A DNA stretch of 64,000 nucleotides, taken from contig CP099846.1 in the NCBI GenBank assembly GCA_030062745.1, positions 27,735,201 through 27,799,200 on the forward strand. Reading direction: 5' to 3'. Position numbers and translations under genes: made by a program. Under the pieces are notes generated by a model that worked only from the letters and a program-made list of their open reading frames with translations, was not told where the DNA came from and did no database searches. Positions 42,881 to 54,910 of this stretch are shown piece after piece (position 1 is the stretch's first letter; each line of letters opens with the position of its first letter). This stretch comes from Capitulum mitella (Eukaryota; Arthropoda; Thecostraca; Pollicipedomorpha; Pollicipedidae).

Positions 42881-45577
42881 AACGCCGCCGCGCACAGCAA
42901 CCAGCACCGAGCGGCCGCCACACCCTCCCGCGCCCGCCCCGACCGGGCCACGCCCGCTGACGGTCACCTGTTGCAGTGCAGCAGGTGGCCGTCACGCGCG
43001 GCGACACGAAGTCCCAGGCCCCGCCATACGGCCGCCCATGTACGGCACCGCGACGCCGGAGCGCGTCGACGTGGCAAAGATCGCGCGGCGGGGACGACTC
43101 CCGTACAAGGCGCCGATCGCTTCCGGCGAGGCGGCCCCCCGGTGTTCGACTGGTCGAACGATGGCGGCCGGGGCTGCGGACCGGCCACCTGGCACGCGGT
43201 GGCCCCTGACCGGTCCGGCGACGGGCCGTCCGCACAAAACAATGGCGCGTTAACACCGGCACAGCCCGGCGCCGACTGCGGGGGCGGCGGCGCTCAGCTC
43301 GACCGGTGTGAACGGCTGATGGCAGCTGGCCGCTGTCAGGACGACGGAGGTGGTGCCTGTCAGGACGGTAGCAATGGTGGATGGTACACCCTCCAGCCTC
43401 TCGGCTGGGTGAACGGTCACTGTCAAGAGGGCGAGTGGTGCGAGCAAGGAGAACGGTGGTGGTCCCCCAAGAGTCAAGTGGTCTCTGAAGAGCGGGGACG
43501 CGTTCACTGCGCAAGGAGGAAGGGTGGTCTGTCATGACGGCGGAGGTGATCACTGCTAGCGGTCAGTCCCAGTTGGCGTGGTGGGTCGGCACAGCAAGCC
43601 AACACCGAAAGTCCCGATCTCGTGACCGCGGCTATAAGCCATCTCATCATCCACCCCAGACCAGCTCGAACCAAACCCCGTTACGTCCACAATTGCTCAC
43701 ACGCCGAGCGCCGCATGACAGGGCAGTAAAATGAATCAACACACGTCCATGCACGGCAGCCATTCAACTGCCGCACACGACACGCCACCCTATTCACTTC
43801 GCGGTGAGAGGCCTTCAGAGGGGCCAGTTTGAAAGCTGAGTCAGCCAACGAGCCACGAGTGCAAGCGCCCTAGCAAGGGGCCCTTTTCTTATCAGCGGCC
43901 CAGCGGACGTGCGCCGGCGGAACTACTCCAATGCTCACCCGGATAGGCCCTTCCTCTTGTTGACCGGGGACGACGCCTGGCCGTCCTGGGCGGAATCTGC
44001 CGACAGCGGAAACACACACGGTCAGACGGACGCGCATCCACCGTCCAGCATGAACGACAGCACAGCAGGCCCGCGATGCCCTGAGATCGGCCGATGATCA
44101 CCTCCCGTCCAGGCTCCCCCCGTCTCCCCTCCACCGGACAGGGGCGACAGAAAGCCGCTGGCAGCGGCCGATCTGCAAGGCCGGCGGCTGGCCGGCGCCT
44201 GACGGGCGGCGCGCAGCTGTGCCAGCTCACGCGCGGCCGCGCTCGTGGCGCTGACGCCGTTTGATGGACTCCTCCGAGGCGGGCGGGCGCCGTCTCGGTC
44301 CGGACGGCCGCGCGGCCAAACACAACACGCGGCGCCCGGCCGGCCGCCGCGCGTCACCTCCGATCTGGCGCCGGCCGCCCGGCGGTCGCCTCTCCCTCAG
44401 ATCGAGCGGGGGCCCCAGCCCAACCCGGCACGCTCAAGAGCCGCCGACCGTCTGAGTGGCTCCCGTCCAGCGCCGGGGCCGGCGGCTCGCGACCCCGCAC
44501 GGAAGTCCGCCGGCGCGAAAAACGCCCCCGTGAGCGCGCTAAGTGGCGTGTGACAGTGGTAAGTGGCTCCCCGTCCGGGACGGCTCCTCGACCGGCACGG
44601 GATCCGCCGGACGCCGTCCCGAACCCTGGCCGTTTACCGTCGCGCTGACGTTCCGGGAACACGGGAGCCCGGCCGGCCGTCGGCAGCCGACACGGCAGCC
44701 GTCACAGCCGGGCGCCAGCCGCCAGTCGGCGACGCCGCGTCGACGTCAGACGACTGGACCAAAACGGCCCGAACCGGCCAACGGGACCGAGCCTGTTCCA
44801 CGAATCGCAGCGGCGACTGTTGGGTCGAGGTCTGAGCGCGTTCACAACGCCACCGAGCGACTGACACCTCATTCAGCGCGCCGACTCCAGGTTCGTCGGC
44901 CATGCCGCGCCGGCACGCGGACCGTCCGCCGGCGTAGCTCCGCACCGGCGCGACACGGCCCGCGCCTGCGCCGACCCCGCTCCGCTGGCGCCGGCGCTGG
45001 CGCCGCACCGGCCGGAGGCGCGGCCGCCGCCCGGGCCGGCCGATCTGAGCAGCTGCGGCCTCAGATGAGCCCCACGCAGCTGCTGCTGGCGTCCGCCCCG
45101 TTCGGCCGCCCGGCGGACAACGATATCCCCCGCCGCGCACGTGCGCCGCAGCGTCACACCTGGGCCGAGGCGGACTAGGCCGGCACGTGCCGACCACCCC
45201 CGGCAGAGGGCAGAGGACGCGACACAGCGGGCGGCCCGAGCTCAGAGAACGTCCCGCCGGCCTCCCGGCCGTCTCAGAACGCGGCGACCACGATCCGCCG
45301 GCAACGGCCGCCGACGACGACGACCGATCCACCGCGACCGCTGTCGGGAGCGGAGCGGAGCACGCGGCCGGCCGTGGGCGGGCGGCGACCCGCCCGGCAA
45401 GAACCGCCGGGGGCGAGCTTCATCAAACCGGGCGGTAAACACCGCAGCGGCGCAAAAACCGTCTGGCCCACTAACACGGCCGGCGGCCGGCCGGCGCGGC
45501 GCTCCTCCATCCCGCGGAGCCGACTCTCCGGGCTCCGTCCTGCCGCGGAGCCAGGGACAGGGCGCGACTGCCTCTAC

Positions 45578-45661
45578 CGGGGAGGCGCCGAGAGAACTTG
45601 CGGCGGTCGGCCTCGCACTCCAGCAGCTCCCAGCGGAGGGTGGCGAAACACACAGAGACGT
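45578..45661 (-). CDS. Weak exon candidate
   Basis: Between a CGTCAG acceptor and a GTAGAG donor one frame reads VSVCFATLRWELLECEADRR then KFSRRLP, which is more protein-like than its surroundings. Its entry phase fits the exon ending at 62321, but its exit phase does not fit the exon at 41921. Function unknown. Confidence 0.2.
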
Positions 45662-48600
45662 CTGACGATACGTGATGATGTGCTCCATATCCAGCGACGG
45701 GCGGGCTCTGCACGATCGCGCAGTGCTGTCACGCGCTGTTTGCTAAGTCCACATGGGCTTATCGGTATGTTGGTAACTGATCTATTATCTCGCTGTCCTC
45801 CAACACTGACACGTAGGTGTGCATAGTTTTCTCAGCCAAATGACAGGTGACACCGGGGACGCACGGCTGCGGCAACCTGTGACGAACGTGCGATTGAAAG
45901 GAACACGGCCAGGACCTCGACAGCCACCGACGACCGGGAACTCTGACGTGTAGTCTGCGGAATTCACGCGAACAAATGATAATCGGGTAGGCTCTGACAT
46001 GCAGCCTGTGGCCGGCCAGCAGCCGTACAGTCACCGACGGCGGAGGCCTGACACGCAGTCTGTAAAGTCCACGTGAACAGCTGACGACTGGGCAATCTGC
46101 GGCAGTTCACGAACGCCACTGCCGACCAGTCAGCCTCCGACAGTGCCCGCCGCGGGCCTCGGATCTCGCAACGTCCGCTCTGGCCGGGCCGGCGGGAGCG
46201 CGGGAGAGCCGTCAGCGGCGCGCCGGGCCGGCCGGCGGCGGCCGCCCACCGGCGTCAGCCGTCTCCTCTCGGCGGGCGGCGGCCGCAATCGATGCGACCG
46301 GCTCGGTGACCCGGGCCCGCCGGCGGCCCGGTCGACCGTCACCGGCAGCTGACGGGCACCCGTCCCCGCCGGCCGCCGGCGCACGACCGGACACGGCCCG
46401 CCGCGTCCGGACAGCGGACAGCCGCGCTGTCCGGACACAGCAGACGGCCACGCTGTCCGGATGCCAGCGGGCGCCGGTCGGACGTGGCGAACGGCGGGCC
46501 GGCGCACCTGTTACAACTACCGCGGCAGGGACTGGTGGCCCTTGAGCCGCCGCCGGCCCTGCACGGCTCTGCGGGGCCCGGTGGGACGCCCGGCAGGCCG
46601 CACGCCTCGGGAGACAGGAGCTGTCGCGCTCGAGACGACCCGTCCCCCAGCGGCGGGAGCGCGCGAGGCGGTTCAAGCTGTTCATCTCGGGGCACGAAGC
46701 CACGTTTGCGAGCCGGCGAGTCGGCAGGCGCGTCTGAGAGGACAATCCCGCCCGGAGAGTCCCGGACCGATGACGTCAACCCCGACCTGGCTGACGATGA
46801 CATCACCCTGGCGCCGCCAGCTCGGCGATCAGCCCAGGGCGGAGCATTCGCCCGCTCCGGAACAGAGCTGCACTGCAACCGCCAGCGCCACGGCTGGTGG
46901 CCGTCACTGTGACCGATCAGTGCACGGAGGAGTCCCCGACCTGCTGGCCGTGTGGCTGGAGGTGGTCGACCACAGACCGGACGGACAGCGGACCAGGGAG
47001 TGGAACCGCTCGATCAACTGCGAATGGCTTACGGCCAAGCAAGGCCAGTGAGCAAGTCCTCGGACCGCTAATGTCGACGAAGGATAAACGGAAGCATTCC
47101 CACGCGGCGGCACCGTCTGCCGTCCACATGCACAAACACGCAACACGTCGACGCATCCCGACAGCGACAGCCGCGAGCCGGCGACCAGCCCCCTGACCCA
47201 CAGCGGCGGCGGCCACGGTCCCAGGGGCGGCGCCGGCGGCCGCCCGCCGGAACCCACCGGGCTGCGCGGCGGCCGCCGCGCGGGCCACTCACCGGCTGGC
47301 TGCGTGCGGCGCGGCTCCGCTGCGGCCCGCGCGGCCCGCTCCGCACCGGCAGCGTCCACCGCCGACCGCTCACTGGCGCCGGCCGGCGCCTGATCAATAC
47401 GGACCGCCGGCCGCCGGCCGCCGGCCGCCGCCGACACCGCCGCCGCTGACCCTGATCGATCCCGCCGGCGCCAGGTCAGGTCGGGTCAGGTCGGGTCGGG
47501 CGGCGCCGGCTGCCGGCCGGCCAGTTCCCCTGTAGCACCCTCGCCCCGGCCCGCGGCCGCGGCCGGCAAACACGGCGGCGACCAGGCGGCGCGGCGCCGG
47601 AAACGCGACCTACGCCGCTCCGACGAGCACGCGCCGGACGCCGCTCGCGGCCGTCACGTGGCGCCGTGTGACGCCCGTCACGCCCGCCGGCCGGGCAGAC
47701 ATCTCGCAGCGCAGTCCGCCGCAGACGACAGGTGCTCTGTGTCGAGCGCGCCCGAGATCCCCGCCCGCACGACGACCGCGGCCGACGACGTCACGAGGAG
47801 GACGCGGTCCGGTCCGGCGCGCTCCGGCCCGCGTCACGGCCTTCCGCGGCGTGACGGCGCGTGACGGAGCGCCACGAGCGTTTCGCGCACTGCTGGACAG
47901 GCACGCCTCGACGCCCCGCAGGGCTGAAATGCGAGCCTTTTGCTCCGCGGCCCGTCGTTTGAAACGCGCCACCTGATCTGGAAATGCCGCGTTCCTTTGT
48001 TGCGGATCACAGCTATCGTCGCCCTTTGTGCGATCACAAAGGGCAAGTGCGCTACGTTATCAAGCCCCGGCAGAAAAAAATGAAAGGTACGTTCGTTCAT
48101 CTACCGATCCGCACGAGAGCGAGCATTCAAGCGCAGTTGTTCCACAGCAAAACCAGTGCTCTTAGCACATGCGTACAGCTAATACGAAGTACTTGTTCTG
48201 AGACTTGTCTGCATTGTCTTTTTCTGTATGCTATGTGCTCTTTGTTGAGCGCACACGTTCCACGTCACAAACTAACACAAAACTGCATATATGCTCTACC
48301 CTGAAGCCCTGTTTCAAACTAAGTATCAGCGCTCTGAGCCGCTTGCAACCATGGACAGAGGACGAGTTAAATAACTGTGTGGCTGTAGTTTGTTTGCAAG
48401 TTATGCTTCCGTACAGATATAATTCCTTTGCACGGGAATATATCGAACCAGTGTTGACAGGCAAATCCTTTATGCAAACACAGACACAGATAGCAATCAT
48501 TACAAACAGGCCCAATCATAAACTAAACATTTTGGGCGCAAAAGAGCAGGACCAGAAGAAAAGGAAACAGGCCCTTTATATTGCTCTTTATTGGTGTATA

Positions 48601-50511
48601 GGGCACGCCGATTGCTGACGTCATTTTGCGCCCATACGCCTTCATAAGCCATCACACACAGCGGCGAAGTGCAATTACCACGTCCTCTGAAGCCACGTAC
48701 TGCCAGATCTACACGCCACCAGCACTTAATGCCAGGGACGACCGTCAAAGCAGCTAGCGAGGGCCGGCCAAGATGCCACTGAATTCAATGAAAAAAATTC
48801 AATCCGCAGGCATTCTCAGAGACGGGAAGGCTGAGGCCAAGTCAGACGCCCCCCCCCCCCCTCTTTTGTGACATCCCAGCACCGTACGTACGGCAACATA
48901 CGGAAGTCGAGAACAGCTCCGAACTCTGTATCAAAATGCCACCATATGCTTGTAGTTGTGTCATTACGTCATGCTTCCCACCGCCAGTCATTTCGGGTCA
49001 GCCTTCCCGCCGTCTGTCGGGACGGGGGGGGGGGAACAGATGTCGTCATCCGTCGCCCGCGACCATCCCTGATTGTCATTTGATCACTCCTCTCTACACA
49101 CGAAAAAAAAATAAGAATGTCGAGTCAGAATTGTCATCCGGCCACAAACGAACCACAAGCATGAATGAAAACTCCACAACATCTATGCAGTCGGTGCACT
49201 TCGCTTCGACTGGTCCAGCTCATCGTGGCAATGCGCAACGATCGATGCGATTCACATCACTCAGGACAGAAGTCATTCGGAGAAAGGGAGAAAAAAATTT
49301 ATGATCACGCCAAAATAGTATCTCGCCTTCAAAGACATCGTTGTTCATCTCTGCTAATGACTATTCTGCTAGATCACAGCCAATGCAACATGCCTGCAGC
49401 TGAAAACACCTGCAGATGTGGAGATCAATAGATGTTATCCCAGGGCGCAAGTGCCAATCTTACAGGAAACTCCGTAAAACAACATTCAACAACTCCCTTC
49501 AGACAAAAGGGTTCTTCAGGGAAACAACACGTTAGCGCACCATGTTCCTCCCCCGTCATTAAGTTGCTCTCACAGCCCAACGCAAATCTGAACCAACGCG
49601 ACGCTTCTGTCTGGCCAGCGACAGAGTTCGACGCAAGCCTCCGCCCCCTACCGGCCGGCGGCCCCAGGCGAAACGCGCGGCGGGCGGGTGACTCTCAGAG
49701 ACGCGGGCGGCACCCAGAGGGCGGCTCCCAGGGCCGGCGGGGCGGCCTCGGCCTCGGCCCGGCGGCGGGTCGAGCCGGCCGCGGCCGCGCTCGGCAGCTA
49801 TCGCCGCAGATCGATAGCGGGGCGTCCTCCGAGATGGTCGCGACACATTCGCTGTCCGGCGCAACAGGCGGCGGTCGAGCGGCGGCCGGACGGCGGCCGC
49901 CGCTGGCGCCACCTATACCGACCGGCCGTCGCCGCCAGCGCCGTCTGCCGGCGACCTTCGGCCGGACGCCGACTGCGCGTCAATCTCCAAATATGGCGCG
50001 AACTATGCACAGGCGCGCACGTCACCAGCCACTCGACGATACATCAGCTCACGAGTAAGCGACACCGCGCAAAAGGCTATGACGGTGGCGTCACGGCGAG
50101 CGAGCTCGACACCAAACGACATAGCAGCGTTTGTAAACAGCATCCACCTGCAAGGTCGCTGCACCGTCCAGACCCACGTCAGCATCCCAGAACCCCTCCA
50201 CCGTGCCGTGACCATTCGGGGCCGACCCGTCGCTCGCTCACCGTCCGGAGCTGTTCGGTGATTCAGACCGCCGGCGTGCCACCTCAACAGCCGATCAGCG
50301 TCGGGCCGGCGCGGGGCGGCATTCCAATGAGCTGCCCCAACAGGTGCTCGGAGCGGATAAGAAACGCGCGGCTGCAGCAGCGCATGCAACCGCGCAGCCT
50401 CATCTGATCGGCCGGCTGCAGCTTTTCACAGCCGGCCGTTGGGGCGTGTTATGGGGCTCCGAGATGGCGGCGGCGACGTCTCTGATCGCGCTGGGCGTTG
50501 TCGTCGCTGCC

Positions 50512-50661
50512 GGCCGTCCGCGCCCCTCCCCTACCCGGACTCCGCAGGACAGAAGAGGCCGGCCCGATGGGAGGTCGGACGGCGGCGGCCGTCCGCGCCC
50601 CTCCCCTACCCGGACTCCGCAGGACAGAAGAGGCCGGCCCGACGGGAGGTCGGACGGCGGC
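50512..50661. repeat. Exact 75-bp tandem duplication
   Basis: Two adjacent copies start at 50512 and 50587 and differ at about one base (CCCGATGGG versus CCCGACGGG). Confidence 0.9.
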
Positions 50662-51471
50662 GGCAGCGCGCGCACGGCTCATCCGCGCGACGCAGCAACA
50701 ACAAACAGTCGCCGGGCGGCCGGGCGCCGCCCGCGCCGCCGGCGGACGCCGCGATCACGCCGCCGCCCGCTGCACGGGCAGACCCCGCCACAGACGGGCA
50801 GACCGGGACAGACGCTGCGCACGGACGGACGGGCCGCGTCTGACCGGCACGCGGAGGCCGCGTCTGACGAAACCCCCGGCCCCGGCCGCTCCAAGGCTGC
50901 TGCTCGCCGGCGTGACCTCCGCAATCACGCACACGGCGGGCGGCGCGCGGCCCGGCCGGCGCGGACAGACAGTCCGCCGCGGCGTGTCGGGCCGGCCTAT
51001 CTGGCGCAACGCGGCGACGGCGCGGCTGGGAGGGGCCCGAACGGCGGCGATCCCTTATTGACCACTTCGCTGCACTGTTGGCCGCCAGCGACGACCGCGC
51101 GGCGGCTCCCACCACCGCACGGATCAGGACGCTTTTGGGACGCGCGGAGGGCAGCTCGGTCCCCAACAGTCCGCAGACCAATGATGTTGGCCGGAATGCG
51201 GAGGGAATCACACGGCCGTCCGCAGCGTTCACTTCTCACGTGTGGCCCGCACCTGCACTAAAACGCCTGCGATCTACGACGACATCCACAGCAACAGCTT
51301 GTCACGAGCCATAACGGAGTAACCGCCACCACTGAATACAGACAAGAACGCAGGGCACAACAACAAATCTCTGAGAGAACTAGCACCAATGACGACACCG
51401 AGCCCGCACACCGACCGACCCAACTCCCCACGAAGCCACCTCTGACCTGCCCGCGAGCAGCAGGCAGGTCA

Positions 51472-51535
51472 GACCCGCTGCCGAACCAGCTGTCGCTGGT
51501 TCGGCAGCGGGTCGAACCAGCGACGACCCGCTGCC
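51472..51535. repeat. Perfect hairpin palindrome
   Basis: A 19-base stem (GACCCGCTGCCGAACCAGC, 51472-51490), the loop TGTC, and an exact complement (51495-51513). Then GAACCAGCGACGACCCGCTG repeats both stem words in direct orientation. Confidence 0.9.
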
Positions 51536-53094
51536 GGATTCAGGGCGAGGCTGGCGCGACCTTTGGAGCCCGCCTGGCAGCGCCCACTGGCCGGACGCAG
51601 CAAGCGGCGGCCGAGCGCGCGCCGGACGGCCGGACCTCCCACTCAACCGGACGCCGGACGGGCGGCGGCAGAAACTCCCGCCGCTCGGCGGCCGAGGCCC
51701 AGCCGCAGGTCACCACGGCCCGGACGTCCCGCTGGGGGTCGCCCGACGCCGGCGGCGGCTGCGGCGCGACCGCCGCCGGAATTCCCGGCTGTATCCGGCC
51801 ATCTCTCCCCCGCCTGTCGCCGGCCACGCCCCCGGCCGGCTCAAAGTGAGGGCAGAGCGGGAACACCACGGCTCAAGTGGGCAGCCGCTCGCGTCCGGTC
51901 GCCGTTCCGCCATCGGCGATGGCGGGGGGGGGGACCACTGCGGCGGAGTCCGCGGCAGGCGTCGTCCGCGCCCACGCCACCCGCGGCCGGGCGCGGCGTC
52001 GCTCGTAACCCGCCAGCCGCTCGTTCCGGGATCCATCCAATCGGGCCTCCGCGGCCGCCAGATCGGGTCTTCGCGACCACCGGCCGGGCCGGGTCGCCGC
52101 CGGCGCCGCCCGATTTAGAGGTCGGTCGAACAACGGCGGCGCCACCGCCGCCGCCGACGCCACCGGCGTCACATCCTGGCCGGGCCGTATTTTCGGCGGC
52201 GGCCGCTCGTCAGAGGCCGGCGGCGCCGCTGGCACGGCCGCCCGCCCGCCCGCCCGTCGCCGCCGCGGCTGCCAGCCGATTAATCTGTCGCCGTCACGGC
52301 CGTCGGCGGCCGACACCTCGGCCGCGGCCGCCGTCGCCGCCTCCCTCTGGCCTGTTCGCTGTCACGGGGAGACCCCGCCATGCGGTGGCCGGGCGCCACC
52401 GGTTGCGGGTTGAGCTTAGTCATGCCGCGGCTGGGCCGTCCGAGCCTCTCTCCGTCCTCCAGCCTCTCCCCCCTGCTCCCCCCCCCCCGCAAAGGATCAA
52501 ATAACGGACGCCCGGCCAGCTCGGAAGGTCAGCGGAAAGTCCTACCTCGGGCGCCGGCCGCGACCATCACCGCCGCCCCGAGGGGCCGGGCTTCCTCCGC
52601 ACTCGCCGGCGCATCTCCGGCCCCTCCGCACTAACGAGAGAACGGCTCGAACGACGCAGCCAGCGGGACGCCCGCCGGCGCCCCGCCGGCGGCCGCCGCG
52701 AGCGTGACGTGACTAGCCTGCGGGGCGGCTCGGTCACGGGGTCAGACCGAGAGACGAGGTATCGGACAGGCGCTGCAGGATTAAACAGGCCGCCGAAACG
52801 CTAAAGGGCAGCCGCGGAGCGGCCCGCAGAGCGTCCCAAGACCGCCGCCGAGCGCCGCGGCGGAGAGGAGATAAAACAAAACTGGGCTGCCCAATGGCCG
52901 CGCTCTCAGAATGCAGCCAACTGTGAGGCACGCCCAGAAACTAAAACGAAATCTCAGCGCTTCACATTTCAGAGCGAATGTTTTTCTCGCTTCTTTTTTC
53001 CGCTCCACGCTCGTGACATTCATATTTCATTCGTTGTTTTTCCGCTGAAATCTTAAGGGGAGTGCGGCGAACCGCGGTCGGACGGACGGCAACT

Positions 53095-53400
53095 AAGCTG
53101 GTGACACATCGACGACCAGGACAGTCGCTGACACTGCACAGTCACCCAGGACAGCTGGTGACATATCAGATCGTCCAGCAGGAAACCTGGTGACGCATCG
53201 ACGGCCAGGTCAACTGGTGACAAACCACGGCCATCCAGCAGGACGGATGGTGGCATGCCACGGCCGCCCTGCACGGCAGCTGGTGACACACCATAACCAC
53301 CCCCACAGAACCGCTGGTGACGCACCAAGCCGCCCCCTCCCCCCCCGAACAGCTGCACCTCGGCCGCCGAGGACGGCCGGTGACGCACGTCGGCCGTGTT
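53095..53400. repeat. Degenerate GGTGACRCA minisatellite
   Basis: About seven imperfect units of 40-50 bases built on CAGCTGGTGACACA and CCAGCAGGAC. Confidence 0.7.
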
Positions 53401-53830
53401 CAGCGCGGCACTAGGAACTCCGACCACGCGGCAGTGGTGTAAACGCCGGCGCGCCGCCCAGACGGCTCCTGTTTCTGGACAGGCGCGGATCAGCACGGTG
53501 ATTTACCGGCTTCCCGGTCTGTCGGCCCATTCGGCGGGGATCAGGCACGTTCGCGGCCGGCTCGAGCCGCGGCCGGCCGGCCGGCCGGCCGCCACCACAA
53601 CCGGCCGCAGTGTGCCATAACAGCCGCGACACCAGCCCCCTCTGTCCGGGCGCGTCGAGCTTTGGCGCGCGACCGCCAGTCAAACACTGAGCGCGGCACC
53701 AGCAGCGTTCACATTCTCCACAAGCTCTGTTTCCAGTGCAAACAGTCATTTAACTGAGCAAATTGGTTAGGATAACGCAGTGCTAGTGCATCGTAATCGC
53801 CATTTAAGCTGGAATTCACTATAGCTGCCG

Positions 53831-53962
53831 CTTAGCCGACGCTGTGAGGATATTCCGTCCACAGTCTCTGGGCCACTGACCGTGTATGTACAAGTTCATT
53901 CTTATCAGTGGGCGCCAAAATCTAGCGACTGTTGACGGCATGTCCTCACAGCGTCGGCTAAG
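53831..53962. repeat. 20-bp perfect inverted repeat with 92-bp spacer
   Basis: CTTAGCCGACGCTGTGAGGA (53831-53850) is exactly complementary to 53943-53962. A further partial copy (CAGCGTCGGCTA) lies near 54017. It could be a small MITE-like unit. Confidence 0.8.
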
Positions 53963-54369
53963 ATCTAAAGCGCATAAACGTTTAAATCACTATGCTAATA
54001 TCTAAAGCACATCATCAGCGTCGGCTACAAAATCTAGCGGGGGCTCTATCCGTGCGTACGAAAGTCTGAAGGAACTGGCTATCCACCCACGTTTTCCGAG
54101 TTCCCAGTCAGGGAATCGCCACGGCTTGTCAGTCTTTACTTTTCAGATCAGCACGTCCGCGGGCCCGCACGCAAACGGGTCCTCCCTCCAACCGTGAGTC
54201 ACGGCTCCAGCCAACGTGGGACCATCCAGTCCCCGACCTCACATCAGCATGCCCCGGTCCCCCTCGGCGGGCTCCACGCGTGGCGTTTCGTCAGCGGCCG
54301 AGGCGGCGACGGGGACCGCCCGGCGCAACTTTCTCTGGCGCCTCGCCGCCGCCGTAAATCAGCGCCCCA

Positions 54370-54910
54370 ACCGGGACCGACACCGCCGGCCGGCCGGCCC
54401 GAGCACAGGCGCCCAGCAGTCGTCACCGCTTCACCCGGCATCGACACCGCCGGCCGGCCCGAGTGGCGCCCAGCAGTCGTCACCGGTTCACCCGGGACCG
54501 ACACCGCCGGCCGGCCCGAGCACAAGCGCCCAGCAGTGTCACCGGTTCACCCGGCACCGACACTGCCGGCCGGCCCGAAGGGCGCCCAGCAGTCGTCACC
54601 GGTTCACCCGGACCGACACCGCCGGCCGGCCCGAGCACAAGCGCCCAGCAGTCGTCACCGGTAAGCCCAGCAGTCGTCACCGGTTCACCTCGGACCGACA
54701 CCGCCGGCCGGCCCGAGCACAAGCGCCCAGCAGTCGTCACCGGTTCACCCCGGACCGACACCGCCGGCCGGCCCGAGCACAAGCGCCCAGCAGTGTCACC
54801 GGTTCACCTCGGACCGACACCGCCGGCCGGCCGGAGCGGCGGCGCCCAGCAGTGTCACCGGTTCACCTCGGACCGACACCGCCGGCCGGCCGGAGCGGCG
54901 GCGCTCAATA
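54370..54910. repeat. 56-61-bp minisatellite, about nine units
   Basis: Units share CACCGCCGGCCGGCCCGAGC, GCGCCCAGCAGTCGTCACCG and GTTCACC. Unit-length variation comes from CACAAGC versus TGG/AAGG inserts. A partial duplication of CCCAGCAGTCGTCACCGG lies near 54665. It keeps three plus-strand frames open but is not coding. Confidence 0.92.

Noticed and set aside
47870..47972. Minus-strand frame ARFKRRAAEQKARISALRG after an ATCAG acceptor
   Set aside because: Somewhat protein-like, but no good donor and no link in phase to neighbouring exons.
51563..52504. 313-codon plus-strand ORF
   Set aside because: Arg/Pro/Ala-rich with matching shadow ORFs on the other strand; no family resemblance.
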